This document shows, piece after piece, positions 1 through 13,093 of a DNA stretch of 64,000 bases. The DNA comes from Heterobasidion occidentale (lineage: Eukaryota > Basidiomycota > Agaricomycetes > Russulales > Bondarzewiaceae). A model generated the notes under the pieces. That model was not told the DNA's origin, ran no database searches, and saw only the letters and a program-made list of their open reading frames with translations. How positions within the stretch are numbered: the stretch's first letter is position 1; each line of letters begins with the position of its first letter. Where the stretch lies: the NCBI GenBank assembly GCA_039111635.1, contig JBCAQO010000006.1:682001-746000 (forward strand), in the 5' to 3' direction. A program made the position numbers and the translations under genes.

Positions 1-6
1 GATTTC

Positions 7-684
7 TTATTTGGCTCGCTTGACCATCGTATCGATGATTGGGGCGCTCTGAACGAGAGTCTGCCACTGGGAGGCGATGCAACGTGAGTATATGCATCGA
101 CGTTGAGGAAGCCAGGTCGATTGAACGCACTTGCTCAACGGACAGCGAGATACCCTTTTTGCCGGGTTTCTCGTCACCTGCATCCCCGTAGAATTCTCGA
201 ATATCGACGTATGTTGTACCTTCAAAAAATGCCCTCAAATTCATAGTATGACCAGAAAGTGCGTGCGGGACAAACCCTTGAAAGACCGAACGGTGACGCG
301 TCGCTTTTTCGCAAGCTCGATGTACTGGTCGCCTTCGTAGTTTTTTTGGATAGATGGAGCTTCTGCAGAGCCATCCTCCTCATTCGGGAGAGACGCCTGA
401 ACGTGGTGGTTGAGAAGGAGGTGAGTTGGGCAGTGAAAACGACAAGGCGATTGACTTGCCTTCTTCAAGCTCTTGGACTTGGATTTTGCCAACGGCTCTT
501 GCTCTTCGTCAGAAGACTCATCCTTTTCGACAGCCTTTTTCTTGCTGGATGGTATCTTTGGTTTCTGTTCTAGTAGGTACGTCTGAAGTTCACTTCGAGG
601 TCATCGCGTCGCGCATACCTTCACCGATCTCGGCTTTGTGGTACCTTCGTCCACTGGCGAGGCGGGCTCCTTGCGCTTGACCAT
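7..684 (-). CDS. SUB1: Transcriptional coactivator p15 (PC4/SUB1 family)
   Basis: A single-stranded-DNA-binding coactivator that works with RNA polymerase II and general transcription factors in the nucleus. I splice five exons: 684-619, 564-460, 396-276, 219-131 and 66-7, giving a 146-residue protein, a usual length for fungal members. The N-terminus is Lys/Ser/Glu-rich and disordered. The C-terminal half is the PC4 fold, shown by KKRRVTVRSFKG, TYVDIREFY, KPGKKGISL and EQWQTLV in family order. The start is the only ATG in frame with the basic N-terminus. Intron 2 (397-459) has a GC donor (AAG/GCAAGT) and an AG acceptor; it is 63 nt and free of stops, so retention would add 21 residues in frame. 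The gene is divergent from the HECT ligase, with 279 bp between start codons. Family assignment is secure; the exact exon 2/3 junction is less so. Confidence 0.9.
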
Positions 685-963
685 GACAGAGCCGGGTGAG
701 GCAGCAACGTCGAGTGCAGTGCGGGCAGTGTGCAGGCGCGTCGCGCGTCGTCGGGGGACGCGTCGGGTGCGTCTGTGGCTGGAGATGGAGGCGTGAGAGC
801 GAACTGCTCGGCCAGATCAGCTTTCTCATCTGCGTCAGCTTCCTCGCCTCAGTGATTCCGACCACCTGCCCTCCCATTCCTCTCGTCTTCCACACCACGC
901 AACTCCATCCCACAACAACAAGATCGGAGCTCACGATTCTCTTTCACGACGCGGTCGTGGAAA
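685..963. promoter_or_regulatory. Divergent promoter region between SUB1 and the HECT ligase
   Basis: These 279 bases separate the start codons of two divergently transcribed genes, so both promoters and both 5' leaders must lie here or overlap the genes. The stretch is GC-rich around 735-780 and pyrimidine-rich at 865-915. I see no clear TATA box and no open reading frame with family resemblance. Shared regulation is inferred from geometry only. Confidence 0.5.
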
Positions 964-3900
964 ATGAAGATCCTTCAGCGGACAAAGCGAGCTCTTCCGC
1001 CTGTAAGCATGACGTCTGCATTGTGAAGGGTGCCTGCGCGCGCTAACATATTTTGGCAGCTTCCACAGGTCGCGGAGCTCATCAACAAACTTTCCAACAC
1101 ACCAGATGAAGACTTGCACGAAGTATTGGGCAGGGTCGACGTGTGGACCTGGCCGAGATCCGACCTGAACGCATGGATTAAAGTACTCAACAAGTTCGAC
1201 GCCATCTTAGAAGATGTCATCCGCGATTACGACGTCGACAAGCTGCAAGTGAACGTCTTCACACCATCGACCAAGAAGACAGTATGCGAGATCCTGCGCT
1301 TCGAGAGGCTTCTGTTGGAGAACTCGACAAACAGAAAGACATTCAGTTCGTACGACGTGAGTTCTTTTTCTCTCTATTCATATCGGGTGGCGAGTGACGT
1401 ATTCACTCGATAGCGCATCAACGGTCTCCTCTCCTCATCTGATCTCGATGTCGTTGTGCTCGCTCTCAACCTCCTCCTGCGTCCCGCTCAACAATATTCC
1501 GCTCAACCCGCCGTCTCCCGAGCATTGAGCATTTCTACCCCTCGTCTCCAATCACTTGCCAAACGCTGGCCCAACCTCCGTGAATATGGCGTCAGCCTTG
1601 TCGACCTCGTCGCTCCCAAAGGTAAAGAGTCTGTCGAGGCTCTCCCTACTGAAGCTCGCGAAGTGCACTTCACATTCTACAAAAGAGACTCGTCCGTGCC
1701 CTCTAAGGACGGAGATGCATCGAAGGATATGGAGGTGGATGTCCTAGATGTTCCACAGACACCTCGTAAGGGATCGACTTCAGCATCGACAGGTCCGAGC
1801 GCCACCCATGCGCCTGGAGTCGTCAAATTACACGTTGATGTCCAGACATTGGAGTCGAAGCCCACCATGGACGTACTTGCTGATCTTACAGATGCGTTCA
1901 ACGTCCCCGAAGAAGAGAGATTTGAGCTCATGTGCCGCATTCGCTCTGCGCAAGTGCTTCTGCCCGGTCGGGACGAAGATCGGGAGAAGCTAGTCATTAT
2001 CCGTCTTCTGGCGAATGCCATCTTTGTACACACTCACAGCGAGCACCAAGCGTTGTCGTCGCTTTTCTTGTATGAACCCGACCTCATCTCTCATCTCTCC
2101 GAGCTTTTGGCTCTGGACAGCGGCGTGCCCGTCACGGTGCAGACTGCCGCTGTCGCTGCCTAGACGCGATGGCGCGGTATAGAACTAAAGTGCAAGACGT
2201 GTTGGCCGCCGTCAATGCAGGCGTCAACCACGGGACGCTGATGGCGCTTTTGCGCAAGACAGTGGCGGACGTCGCCAGCTCGAATCTACCCTCCCACAAT
2301 CTTTCGTCGATGCCCTCCTATCATTCGTCACATTCCTAGCGTCCCATGCCGCGGGAGGAAACATGGTCGTGGGAGCCGGCCTTGTACCATTGCTTATCCA
2401 GATCCTTGAGAACAGACTAGCAAACAGGCTCCCTGTTGTATCGAGGGCTATGCAGCTTGTAGATAACGTGCTGTACAGTTTCGCCAACGCGTTCCAGCTG
2501 TTCTGCAATAATCGTGGAGTCGATGTTCTCGTCGATCGCATTGAGGTGATTTTAAAATACTATCCTATCTCATGAAGCTTACCAACAACGATTCAAGTAT
2601 GAGGTCGACTACGATATCGCCGAGTTTGGAGGTTTGGAGCCAGTGCAAGAGGTTCCGAGGTCTTATGGTTCGTTATTGACTACCACAAAAATAACAATTC
2701 ACACATCACCATCGTGTTTAGGCCAATTGCCGGTTGTTCGTGCCGCCGCGTTGAAGCATATCCTGCGATCGACGCACCGTATGATGCAGTCTTCCGGTAC
2801 TTCTGAAGGCTTGCGCGGCCTGATCGACTCATCGCTGCTCAAGTCGATCAAGAAGATCATCGAGCATCGCAGTCTCTTCGGTCCAAGCGTATTGCCTCTA
2901 GGTAAGCCCTCTTCATTGTCTCGCGTGGGTCCTGTTATTGACAAGATGTGAAGCGATCAACATCATGGCGTGTTTCGTCCACAATGAGCCGACGTCATTA
3001 TCGATCATCCAAGAAGCCAATCTCCCCGAGGCTTTCTACAAGGCAGTCGAAGCAGGACTCGAGCCTGTCATCGAGGTCATCCAGTCAATCCCGAACGCAC
3101 TGGGCGCTCTATGCCTCAACCAGGCGGGTCAGGATCAGTTGGAAGCTCGCCCCACCATCATTCCGGGCCTTTTCTCTCATCTTCACATCCGAGAGGCATC
3201 AACGTGTTCTGCAAGATAAAGAGAACGCAGTACTCATCGGGACGGCCGTCGACGAGCTTATCCGACACCATCCGTTCTTAAAGGCTGCCGTATTTGAGGC
3301 CATCAAGTCGACGCTAAGTAAGATCGAAGAGCTCGGAAATGCGTATGTCGTGCCGGACGGCATCAAGTCGTGGTACTCATTAGTTCCTTCATCGCCGCCC
3401 GTGGTTTCGGCCGATGGAGACGTAGTGATGGGCGAGTCGTTGACAACGGCTGTGGCAGCCGAAGCATCTGCGTCGAACGATGCTTTGAATAGCGAAGAAG
3501 TGGTAGAGAAGTCCCACGAGAACATCATCATCTCGTACATTGACGTGCACTGCAGAGTGCGTACTCAAATGCATTCGAGGGACGATCTGACTGACTTTGA
3601 TTATGACAGTTTTTGGAGGGTCTTTTTCAGCATGCGCCGCATTGCAAGGACTTCATGTCGAGGTCGGACGGATTAGAGCGCCTGGGTCGCTTGACGGAAT
3701 TACCTTGTGTACCGTATGACTTCGCTAATAGCGTGGCCTCGGACTCTTTGGTGCAGGTCATACGTACAATGGTGGATGCGGACCGGCATGGCACCTTAAC
3801 GTTCTTGGCGAAGTTGGTGAAGGCATCCTTGGGTGAAACTGAGGAATTTTGGAGCGGCGTTAAGCAGGAGTCACAGTTGCTGTCACTGCTCAACTTCACA

Positions 3901-6900
3901 GGTGAGTACAATGAAGGAATACACTACGGCAGCGAAGCAAAACTGATTTCGATGATGATCCAGCGCAGTCAGCCGACGCAGCTAATTCGACGTTCAGAAA
4001 GCTAGTAACACTTCACATTCGAGTTACTCTACTCTCCGACATCTACGCAACCGCAGGTTACTCACACGCGCGCTCGTCAACGGGATTATTGTTGACGCTT
4101 ATGGGTCGAGGCTCCCCCGACATCATGCTTGATCTGGGCTCGCTGCATCGCGTATGCATCTGGGAGAACGTTCTGTTGAAGAGCGCCTTCCCCACGAAAT
4201 CCTCGGAACTCAAGTCCGCATTCTCCATTTCCCCGCTTCTCGGCTCTCCAAGCCACACTCCGACCATCCTTCCCGAAGGCGACGCTGCGACGGCAACAAA
4301 TGGAGCACAGCAAGGCTCCGCTGCATCGACTGACGATGCGGCGGTCACTCAAGAAGGAACGGGAACTGATAGCGCAAGAGAAGACAATGGGAAGGCGCTG
4401 AGGCATATCGCCAACCAAATCCCAGCAGCTCTATCTCCATTCTTCCAAGGTATGTTGCTCGCGCATTTTCGGTGATGAATGTTTTCAATGGGCCATTTCG
4501 CGATTATCATCTAGCTGTCGTGAAGCTATTCTCGACCCGTCGTACTCCTGACCCCCCGCAAAGGCATCAGATCGTGGAGTCGGCGGCGGTCGTCGCCGAG
4601 GTGATGTTGAAACACGTCGAGTACAATGAGTTTGGTAGGTGCAACTATCACGTTCCGTATTTCTTTACTCAGTCATGAGTTTGCAGACGACAAACTGTCC
4701 TCTTCATCCTACTATACCTTCATGCTCGGGCTGGTCACGACGCTGTTGGTAGATGGTATACTCATTCCTCGAACATCCTCTCGGTCTCTTATTGACACCT
4801 TGTACCCAGAACGGACCGCTCAAAAGACCTTGCACACGGTCTTACTCGATGCGTTTTTCCGCAAAGGAGGACTCAATGCTGTCATCGAGAACGTCCGTCG
4901 ATTCATGAGTACGGTCCACGAGGTGTCTCTGACGCCCACCGAACATCGCTCGGAGACCGCGCAACAAGAACTAGTCCACGCGTTTGGTGGTATCAAGGTG
5001 GCCTTACATCTGCTCCTCCCGTTGGTATCGCCAAAGCCCATCTTCGACTCAAGTCAGACCATCATCCTCGTCACTCGGGATAAGAAGGATGGGGACCCTG
5101 ATTACTTCGAGGTCCACAACTTCCTTGTAAAGCTCAGATTGGCTGTCTTCCCTGTGGCTCATGACCTGTGGGAGGCATCGTGGCTAGTGTCGGCCCCGCA
5201 AGGATTGATCAGATCCGTCGTGCAGGTGATTCTCGAGATCGTGAACGGCGAGAGCGAGGAAGGTCACGGCGACGAAGTAGGCCCTCCAACTGCCCCTGGC
5301 GGGCCCGGGTTCCTGCGCTCAGCTCTCCCGGACGAGAATCGTGTTCGCCAGCTGACCGATATGGGATTCCCGCGAGCATCAGTCGAGCGCGCTCTGATGC
5401 GCACGCACAACAACGTGAACGCCGCCACCGAGTTGCTGCTGGCAAATCCTTTCCGTTTCGCTGCCGCGGCTCAAGCGGGACCACCAGGCCCGGCTGAGGA
5501 ACAAACCAACGAGGTTCCCCCAGAAGTGCTGGTGCCGGTCGAGGGAGTGGTGCCGGCTCAGGAAGATGGGCTAGCACAGGAAGAGGTACTGGCACAGGAA
5601 GAAGTACCGGCGCAAGCAGAGGCACCAGAAGCTTACCCGATTCCGGTCGAGACGCCAACGGTACAACAGGAGCCTGAGGCAGATCCAATGACGACAGCGC
5701 CGCCGCCCGCCGAAGTCGAGAATCAGGAGGAAGAAAAGCCTGGTGTGAAAGCGTCTGAGCTGTTACGGAAGGAGCTTGACGTCCTGAGAGAAGCGGTGAA
5801 ACCGAATCTCGGAGCGCTGGCTCTTCGTTTAGTCGACGAGCATCATGCGTTAATCTTTGACATCCACGGTGCCTTCGTCGGCCGCGCTGATGGCTACCAA
5901 CAACAATCAATACGGCTCCTTGTGGATGATATCAAGACGTTTGCACCGGACGCTGCGGGCTCTCGCGAGCAACACCTTGCCGTTCGTTGTCGGCTCCTCG
6001 CGCTTGTCCTGAATGAGTCCCCCTCCTCGTTCACTTCTATCGTCGCTGGAAGTGAGGCCGATTTCACGAAAATCCTCTTGGGTCTTATTCAGTCGGAGCA
6101 CATCGTGAACGGCGCTGACGCATCGACAGTACACAAATGGCTCGCTGCTCTTCTCCTGGTCGCCGAGGCTCTGCTTGTTCTTGGGGAGGAACCGCGTTCG
6201 ATCACTTTACCGAAGGAGGGCGAACCAATCCAAGTAGAACGCCTATTGGAAGGACCGCCGTACACAGAAGCTCGTTCTGTGTTGTTCGATGTCGCTCTGG
6301 GCATCTTGAGGCTGACGAATCTACCGCGCGATGAACTGCTTGCGTCGCTGCGTTTGCTTGTGCTCCTGACGCGCGATCATGAGATCTCTCTGGAGTTTAT
6401 CAAACGTGACGGCGTGCCTCTTTTGTTCCAGTGCTTGAGATCATCAACAGGTGGGGTCGCTGGCAGCCAGTCGTACATTACTATCATCCTGCGTCACATT
6501 GTCGAAGACCCCGCTGCGGTCCGCTTCATCATGCGGCAAGAACTCCAGCGTCTTTTCTCTCTGCCGCGGACTCGTGTAACTGATGTACAGAACTATGTCC
6601 GCCATTGTAGCAGCATGGCGTTGCGAGATCCTGAGACCTTTGTAGAAATTACTCAGTCTCTTTGTGAACTTGATCGCCCATACTCCAGCGCATATCACCT
6701 CCATTTGAAGCCCACATCCCCCGCAGAGAGCAAGCCCGATTCCACGAAGGAGGTTTCCACCGAGGCGTCGTTTTCACTCAATCCTCCTCCTGCATCTCCA
6801 CCTGAAAGCCTAGAAACCGTCGTTCATTTCCTGTTGGCCGAACTGATGAAGGCTGTCAAGGTTCCTGGCGGTCACTCGCTAGACGTTTCTCGTGAGCACC

Positions 6901-9900
6901 ACGCCACCGGATCCAACGATCACCAGAAGCAGCCGGTGTCGAGTGCAGAAGGCAAGAAGGATGCGGTACCGTCCAGCGATGGTGCCATTGACACTCCTTA
7001 CTGTGGTTTCTTGATGCAGTGTCTGACCGAGCTGCTTTTCTCGTACGACATCTGTAAAGTGGCTTTCTTGTCCTATTCTCCAAAAAAACGTTCTGCAGCG
7101 CCCAAGGACTCCTCGAGCCGACATAGGATGGCTGCGCTTCATTTCTTGCTCTATGACCTCATCACCTACGGCACCATCTCTGAGCCGACTGGAGAAGCCC
7201 ACAAGCGAGTCATACTGTGCAACTGGGCAATGTCCCTGATTGTCGCGCTCTGCGTCGAGACCTCTAGCGCACCTGATCTGAAGGAGGTGTCTCCCGAGCT
7301 GATCTCCGTTCGCAAATTTGTTCTTGAGGCTGTCAACCGAGCCATCAAAGATCTGGCACCATCCGACACGATGGATGCGCGATATGGCAGGCTGCTGGCT
7401 CTGTCGGATCTTTGTAACAGACTACTCACAGTTCGCTTCAATACGGTGGTACGCAAGTCTCAGATCACAGAGGAGGGCCCCACGCACATCGCGAAGATCA
7501 TGCTAGAGAAGAACTTTGTTTCGACACTCACCAATGCGCTTGCGGATGTCGACTTGAACTTTCCTAATGTCCGTGGAGTCGTCGCAGCTATCTTGAAGCC
7601 TCTCGAACTGCTGTAAGTCATTCTACGCACATACATTTCTAATAGCTGATCGTTCTTCTAGTTCAAAGATTGCGATCAAAATGAGTCGTACGTCGGGCAA
7701 GGGTAAACACGTCGTTGAAGGCAAAGAAGACACGGAGGATTCAGAACTGTCTGAAGAAGAAGAACCGGACGACGATGACGATGACGAAACGGATCGAGAA
7801 GAGACCCCCGATCTATACAGGAACTCGTCGCTCGGAATGTACGTCGTTTATTTTCCTACTTATCCTTTTTGTCTGACTTCCCGCATGGGTTTTTAGGTTC
7901 AGTGGAGTAAGCATGTGCAATACTCAAATCATGGTAAAAACTAATGGTGTTCATAGGAAATGGAAGAACACATGGAAGAGGACGAAATGGACGAAGATGA
8001 AGTCGACGATGATGATGACGTCGACATGGAATTCGGTGACGAGATAAGCGAGCACACATCGGATACCGAAGAGGAAGACGGCGGGGATGAGGATGAGGAC
8101 CTCGAGAACGAAAGTGGTTCGGAAGAGGAAGCATGGCGGGACGTTGATGAGGAAGATGAAGATCTAGTTGAGAACGAGGATGAGCCTGTAGTAGACGGAG
8201 ATGACGATGGCGATGAAGATGGCGACGAAAATCCGGGATGGGAGGTGAGCCACGTTCTACCTTACATAATCCGAACGCTAAATGCCTTCGCAGGGTGTCG
8301 AGGTCGGTCAAATTCCTCCCCATATCGTCGATAGCCCGGAAGATGAAGATGAGATTGCGGGTAAATATCATCCATTCGACTGTGTTCATGAAATTCAACT
8401 CATCAAACTCAGGAGATATTCCCATTTATCAAGAGGCAGATGAGGACGATGAGGACGATATCGGCTCAGATGAAGAGTGAGTTCTACATACGTCTCATTT
8501 CTAAACTCAACTGATTCGCCCTTCTTAGCCTCGGTGCTGAACTAGGGATCGTCGATGGCCATGACGGAGGCCCGACTATTCCTGGCGACGTTTTCGGTTT
8601 CCAAAACGAGATGCCAGATGGCATCCCAGATTTCTTGGAAAGTCATCCTGCAGGGGTTATATTCTCCCGTGGACCTAGAGGAGTCAGACGCTTGGACGGT
8701 AAGTTGATTTGCTTATTTCGTCGATGGGCCTGACTTTCTCTGACAGGAGATGAAGATGAGATATTCGGGCGAAGTCGCGCGCCCGTTCCGGCTGCAGACA
8801 TTGTGACACATCCTTTGCTCCTCGAATCGGCATCTGGGTCATCACACGTCCCCACCGGTCAGGGTAGAGGGGTCAGACGATCGCAGCGAGGCATCTTCCC
8901 TGGTGATGGCCAAGATTTCATCCACGCCATCGAGGACATCATCGGCGGCGGTGCTGTGCATCTATTCCAACACATATTCAGTCGTCGTGATGGAGCTGCA
9001 CCTGAAGCCGTTCGTTTGGATGTTCCGGCAGGGGCGCTCGTGAATCTGGAGCGTGGGTTACTAGGCCGCCGGACTGGCCCCGTCTCAGCATCGATTCGCA
9101 TTGAGCGAGCTCCTCGTGCAGGGGAGGTCCGACCTGAAAGCCGACAATTCGATCCTCAGATCACTCTCCAACGTTGGTTAGAAGAAGGAAAGATCTTGCA
9201 CGGAAAATTCTCCGCTGATCGATTCTTGAGAATCCCTAACCACATCATCCTGACCATGCTCCCCGCCGCGATCGAGAAGGCAAAAGAGGCAAGGATAGTT
9301 GAGCAAGAAGCAGCTGAGCGAGCGGAAGCGGAGGCAAGAGCTGCCGAGGCTGCTGCTGCAGAAAAGAAACAGCAGGAGGATGCGGAACGGGCTGCTCGCG
9401 AAGAGCAAGAGGCTATCGCTCGTCAGGCAGCTGAAGCCTCCGCCGCGGCTGAACTGGTCAACGGCCCTCCTACGACAGTTGCAGATGATGACACGGAAAT
9501 GGCTGACGCGACAGCTGAAGTCCTACCTGAGTCATCGCATCTTGAGGTTCAAACAGCCTCCGAACCTACCATCGCCGACCAGGCCGTATCAGGCACCTCC
9601 ACCGCTCCCGAGCGCGTCACAGTCATGATCCATGGTAGTCCAGTGGACATTACTGACACTGGGATCGATCCGACTTTCTTAGAGGCTCTACCTGACGATA
9701 TGCGTGAAGAAGTTCTGAATCAACATGTTCGTGACCAAAGAGCGGCTCGAGTCGAGCGGCCGGCAGACTCGCAGATCAGCTCAGAGTTTCTCGATGCCTT
9801 GCCACCCGAGATCCGCGCAGAGATCCTCCAGCAGGAAAGAATCGAGCAGGCTAGGCGTCGTGCGGAGGAGTCTGCAGAGGTACAAGCGACGGATCCTGGG

Positions 9901-12900
9901 ACCGCGGCGGAGATAGACCCGGCAAGTTTCATTGCAAGCCTCGACCCTCAACTACGACAAGATGTCTTGATGGAGCAGGACGAAGGATTCATACAGACGC
10001 TTCCTTCGCACATGATCGCAGAGGCTGGGATCTATCGAGAGAGAACTCCTCGCCGAGTCGCCAGTCGCTACCCAGGCGGACGTGCCGATGCCGCTCCTGC
10101 GTCTTCTGTTCGGAAACCACCACCTCCACGAGATGCCATCCAACTCTTGGATAAGGGTGGGATTGCCGTTTTGATTCGCTTACTCTTCTTCCCTCAAATT
10201 TCCAAGAAGAGCTCGTTGTTCAAGGTTCTTGTCAACCTATGTGAGAACTCAAAAACACGGACGGAGCTGTTCAACCTCCTTCTCAATATCTTGCAAGACG
10301 GGACAGGTGACCTAGCGTCCGTCGACCGCAGCTTTGCGCAAATGACATTCCGCAATTCGAAGGGTCCGACGCAAACGCCCAAATCTACCGGCAAGCAAAA
10401 GGCTGGGTCTGACTTCTTCTCCAGCTCCCTACCAATGTCACACCTTCCCAGTGAAGTCGTACCGGATCTCATCGCTCAACGATGCCTAGAGGCGTTGACC
10501 TTCATTGTCTCATCCAACGAACTCTCTTCTCTTTTCTTCCTTACGGAACACGAAGTCCCTGCTAGTTTCCGCAAAATTGCTTCGAGAAAAGGCAAGGGAA
10601 AAGAGAAACAGGCGCCTCAGACCCAATATCCCATTGTCCTTCTACTCAGCCTCTTAGATCGCGAGTCACTTCTCAAGACTCCGTCCATTCTGGAGTCCGT
10701 GGTCAGCTTGCTTGATACGGTCACTCGCCCGTTGACGAGCTTGAAGGATGCTCAACAGAAGGTAGGTGAGCCCTCAGCGAGCGTGTCGGCGGTTTCTGCG
10801 CCCGCACCAGCATCAGCACCAGTGTCAGCAACCTCTGGGCTTGCTATACCACCAGGGGAAACGATCGTGCTCGCAGCTCCGGAAAATAGCGCAGAAGCAG
10901 GTCAGTGCACAATTAAGTCGTTCGCGCGTGCACTCAATGTATATCATCTTTATCTCTCACAGATGCCGCTCCCGAACCACCGAAAGACTCCGTCACCCTC
11001 ACAGGCGAGACCATGGAGGAGAAAATATTACTCGCGCATCCGCCCCAGATCTCACATTCTGTGCTTCGTCTCATCGTTAATATCTTGACTGTTGGCGAAT
11101 GCGGCGCGAAGCCTTTCCACCACAGCCTATCCCTCATACAACATCTGTCGTATATCCCTGACGCTCGAGAGGTGATCGCTCAAGAACTCCGGGCTAAAAC
11201 ACAAGATTTCGGGCACAGTCTATATCAGGACTTGGATGAGCTAGCGAACGCGCTGCAAGGGTCTGAAGGAGATGTTCTAGCTTCCTCAGTAGCCTCGAAG
11301 TTTTCTTCGCCATCTTCTGACCAAGCCAAGCTCTTGCGGGTTTTAAAGACCATCGACTACATGTACTCTCCCAAGACAGCCACTACTAGCGAGACTGAGA
11401 AGAGTGACGACACCGAGAAGATCCAATCAATCTACGAGTCGTTCAGGTTCACTTCGTTATGGAAACGATTGGGCGACTGTCTCTCAATCATTGAGCAAAG
11501 ACCAGAGATTGAGCATATAGCGACGGTCCTCTTGCCGCTCATCGAATCCCTGATGGTCGTCTGCAAATACGTTGGCTCGAGTTCAACGGGAACGGCAGCC
11601 CGCATCTTGCGAGCTGCCTCTTCACCAAAATCCCCAACGTCGGCCCGCGAGTCAATGGAGGACCTGTTCGTGACGTTCACGGACGCCCACCGCAAGGTGT
11701 TGAATGTCATGGTTCGCAACAATCCTTCTCTCATGAGCGGCTCGTTCTCTCTTCTCGTTCACAATCCTCGTGTGCTCGACTTCGACAACAAGCGGAATTA
11801 TTTCAACCAGCAGCTTCGCCGACGCCCGCATACGCGCGAGCATCATGGGACGCTCCAGCTCAATGTCCGCAGGCAGCGTCTTTTCGAAGACAGCTTCCAA
11901 TACTTCCACCGACGCAGCGGAGAACAGATCAAGTACGGCAAGCTCAGCGTGCGATTCTATGACGAGGAGGGTGTCGATGCTGGAGGGGTCACCCGCGAGT
12001 GGTTCCAGATCCTTGCCCGTCAGATGTTTGATCCAAACAATGCTCTGTTCGAGCCCTGTGCTGCTGACAGGTTGACATATCAACCGAACAAGGCGTCGTG
12101 GGTCAATCCGGAGCATCTGTCGTTCTTCAAATTCGTCGGACGCGTCATCGGCAAGGCGATATACGATGGACGGTTGCTTGATGCTTACTTCGCAAGGAGT
12201 CTATATAGGCAGATCTTAGGCAAACCAGTGGATTACAAGGATGTAGAGTGGATCGATCCAGAGTATTACAAGTCGCTCTGTTGGATATTAGAGAACGATC
12301 CGAGCCTTTTAGATCTGACGTTCAGTGTGGAGGGTGATGAGGTGTGTTTTTCCGCGGCTCATTGTATGACATGCATTGACCTTCTCAATCTCTCCTCAGT
12401 TTGGCGTCACGAAGATCGTCGACCTGAAGGAGAACGGTGCATCGATACCTGTGACCATGGCGAACAGACGGGAATTCGTGCAGCTTTCGGCTCAGTACCG
12501 TCTATACTCTTCGATCAAGGAACAGTTGGAGCACTTGTTGTCTGGCTTCTACGAGATCATCCCGAAGGATCTGGTCGCCATTGTAAGGGGTTTCCATTAT
12601 ACCTAATCTAGACTTTCTGACACTTGCTTCGCAGTTCAACGAACAGGAGCTCGAGCTCCTCATTTCTGGGACACCAGATATCGACGTGGACGAGTGGCGC
12701 GCAGCAACAGATTACAACGGGTACACCAGCTCCGATCCTGTGATAGTCTGGTGGTGGCGTGCTCTCAAATCGTTCAATCGGGATGAGAGAGCCAAGGTTT
12801 TGAGTTTCGCCACGGGCACTTCGCGGGTGCCTCTGAGCGGCTTCGGTGATCTGCAAGGCGTTCAGGGCGTTCAGCGTTTCTCGATCCATCGGGCGTACGG

Positions 12901-13093
12901 AGATTCGGATCGCTTGCCACAGGCCCACACTTGTGAGTCCCCTCGATGCTCCGCCAGATAACAACCTCTGACCTTGCATTCTTCTATAGGCTTTAATCAA
13001 ATCGATCTTCCACAGTATTCGTCATATGAGATGTTGAGACAGCAGCTGCTTTTGGCTATCAACGAGGGCGGTGAAGGGTTTGGATTCGCATGA
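964..13093 (+). CDS. TOM1: TOM1/HUWE1-type giant HECT E3 ubiquitin ligase
   Basis: Transfers ubiquitin from an E2 to substrates through a catalytic cysteine thioester. About 3,700 residues in many exons. Order: DUF908/DUF913-like armadillo region (about 1,060-5,250); a UBA domain with [12 protein letters not shown] near 5,360; Pro/Glu-rich linker; a very acidic tract (7,690-8,480); DUF4414-type ubiquitin-binding motifs such as [17 protein letters not shown] and [17 protein letters not shown] (9,665-9,840); and a C-terminal HECT domain (about 11,740-13,093) ending GFGFA. The catalytic cysteine lies in [12 protein letters not shown]. The start [13 protein letters not shown] runs to a donor at 1,006 and resumes at [11 protein letters not shown]. 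The reading frame breaks near 2,159, 2,281 and 3,173, each mended by one base, while sequence on both sides stays family-like. An exon of only 10 nt (7,897-7,906) lies before the acidic tract. Identity is certain; the breaks are probably sequence errors or, less likely, real mutations. Confidence 0.95.
7897..7906 (+). other. 10-nt microexon in the HECT ligase
   Basis: Between the exon ending ...NSSLG(M) and the exon starting EMEEHMEED, the ten bases GTTCAGTGGA are flanked by TTTTTAG on the left and GTAAGC on the right. Including them gives SLG-M-F-S-G-EMEEH in frame, and leaving them out shifts the frame. The upstream donor is AT/GTACGT. This is inferred from frame and splice signals without transcript data. 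Confidence 0.65.
12933..12989 (+). other. Intron splitting the HECT catalytic cysteine codon
   Basis: The donor CACACTT/GTGAGT and acceptor TTCTATAG/GC place this 57-nt intron after the first base of the TGC codon in the active-site motif HTCFNQ. The cysteine codon is therefore completed only after splicing. Retention reads into unrelated sequence and loses the catalytic residue. Confidence 0.85.

Noticed and set aside
590..1046. Long open frames on both strands between SUB1 and the HECT ligase
   Set aside because: They overlap the promoter and the first exons in other frames, have biased composition and show no family motif.
5209..5910. 233-codon minus-strand frame opposite the UBA and linker region
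   Set aside because: It is the complement of a clearly coding exon; its Pro/Arg-rich content mirrors the Glu/Ala/Pro linker on the plus strand.
7856..8425. His/Arg/Pro-rich 189-codon minus-strand frame
   Set aside because: Antisense of the acidic tract of the HECT ligase; GAT/GAA-rich codons read backwards as His, Arg and Pro.
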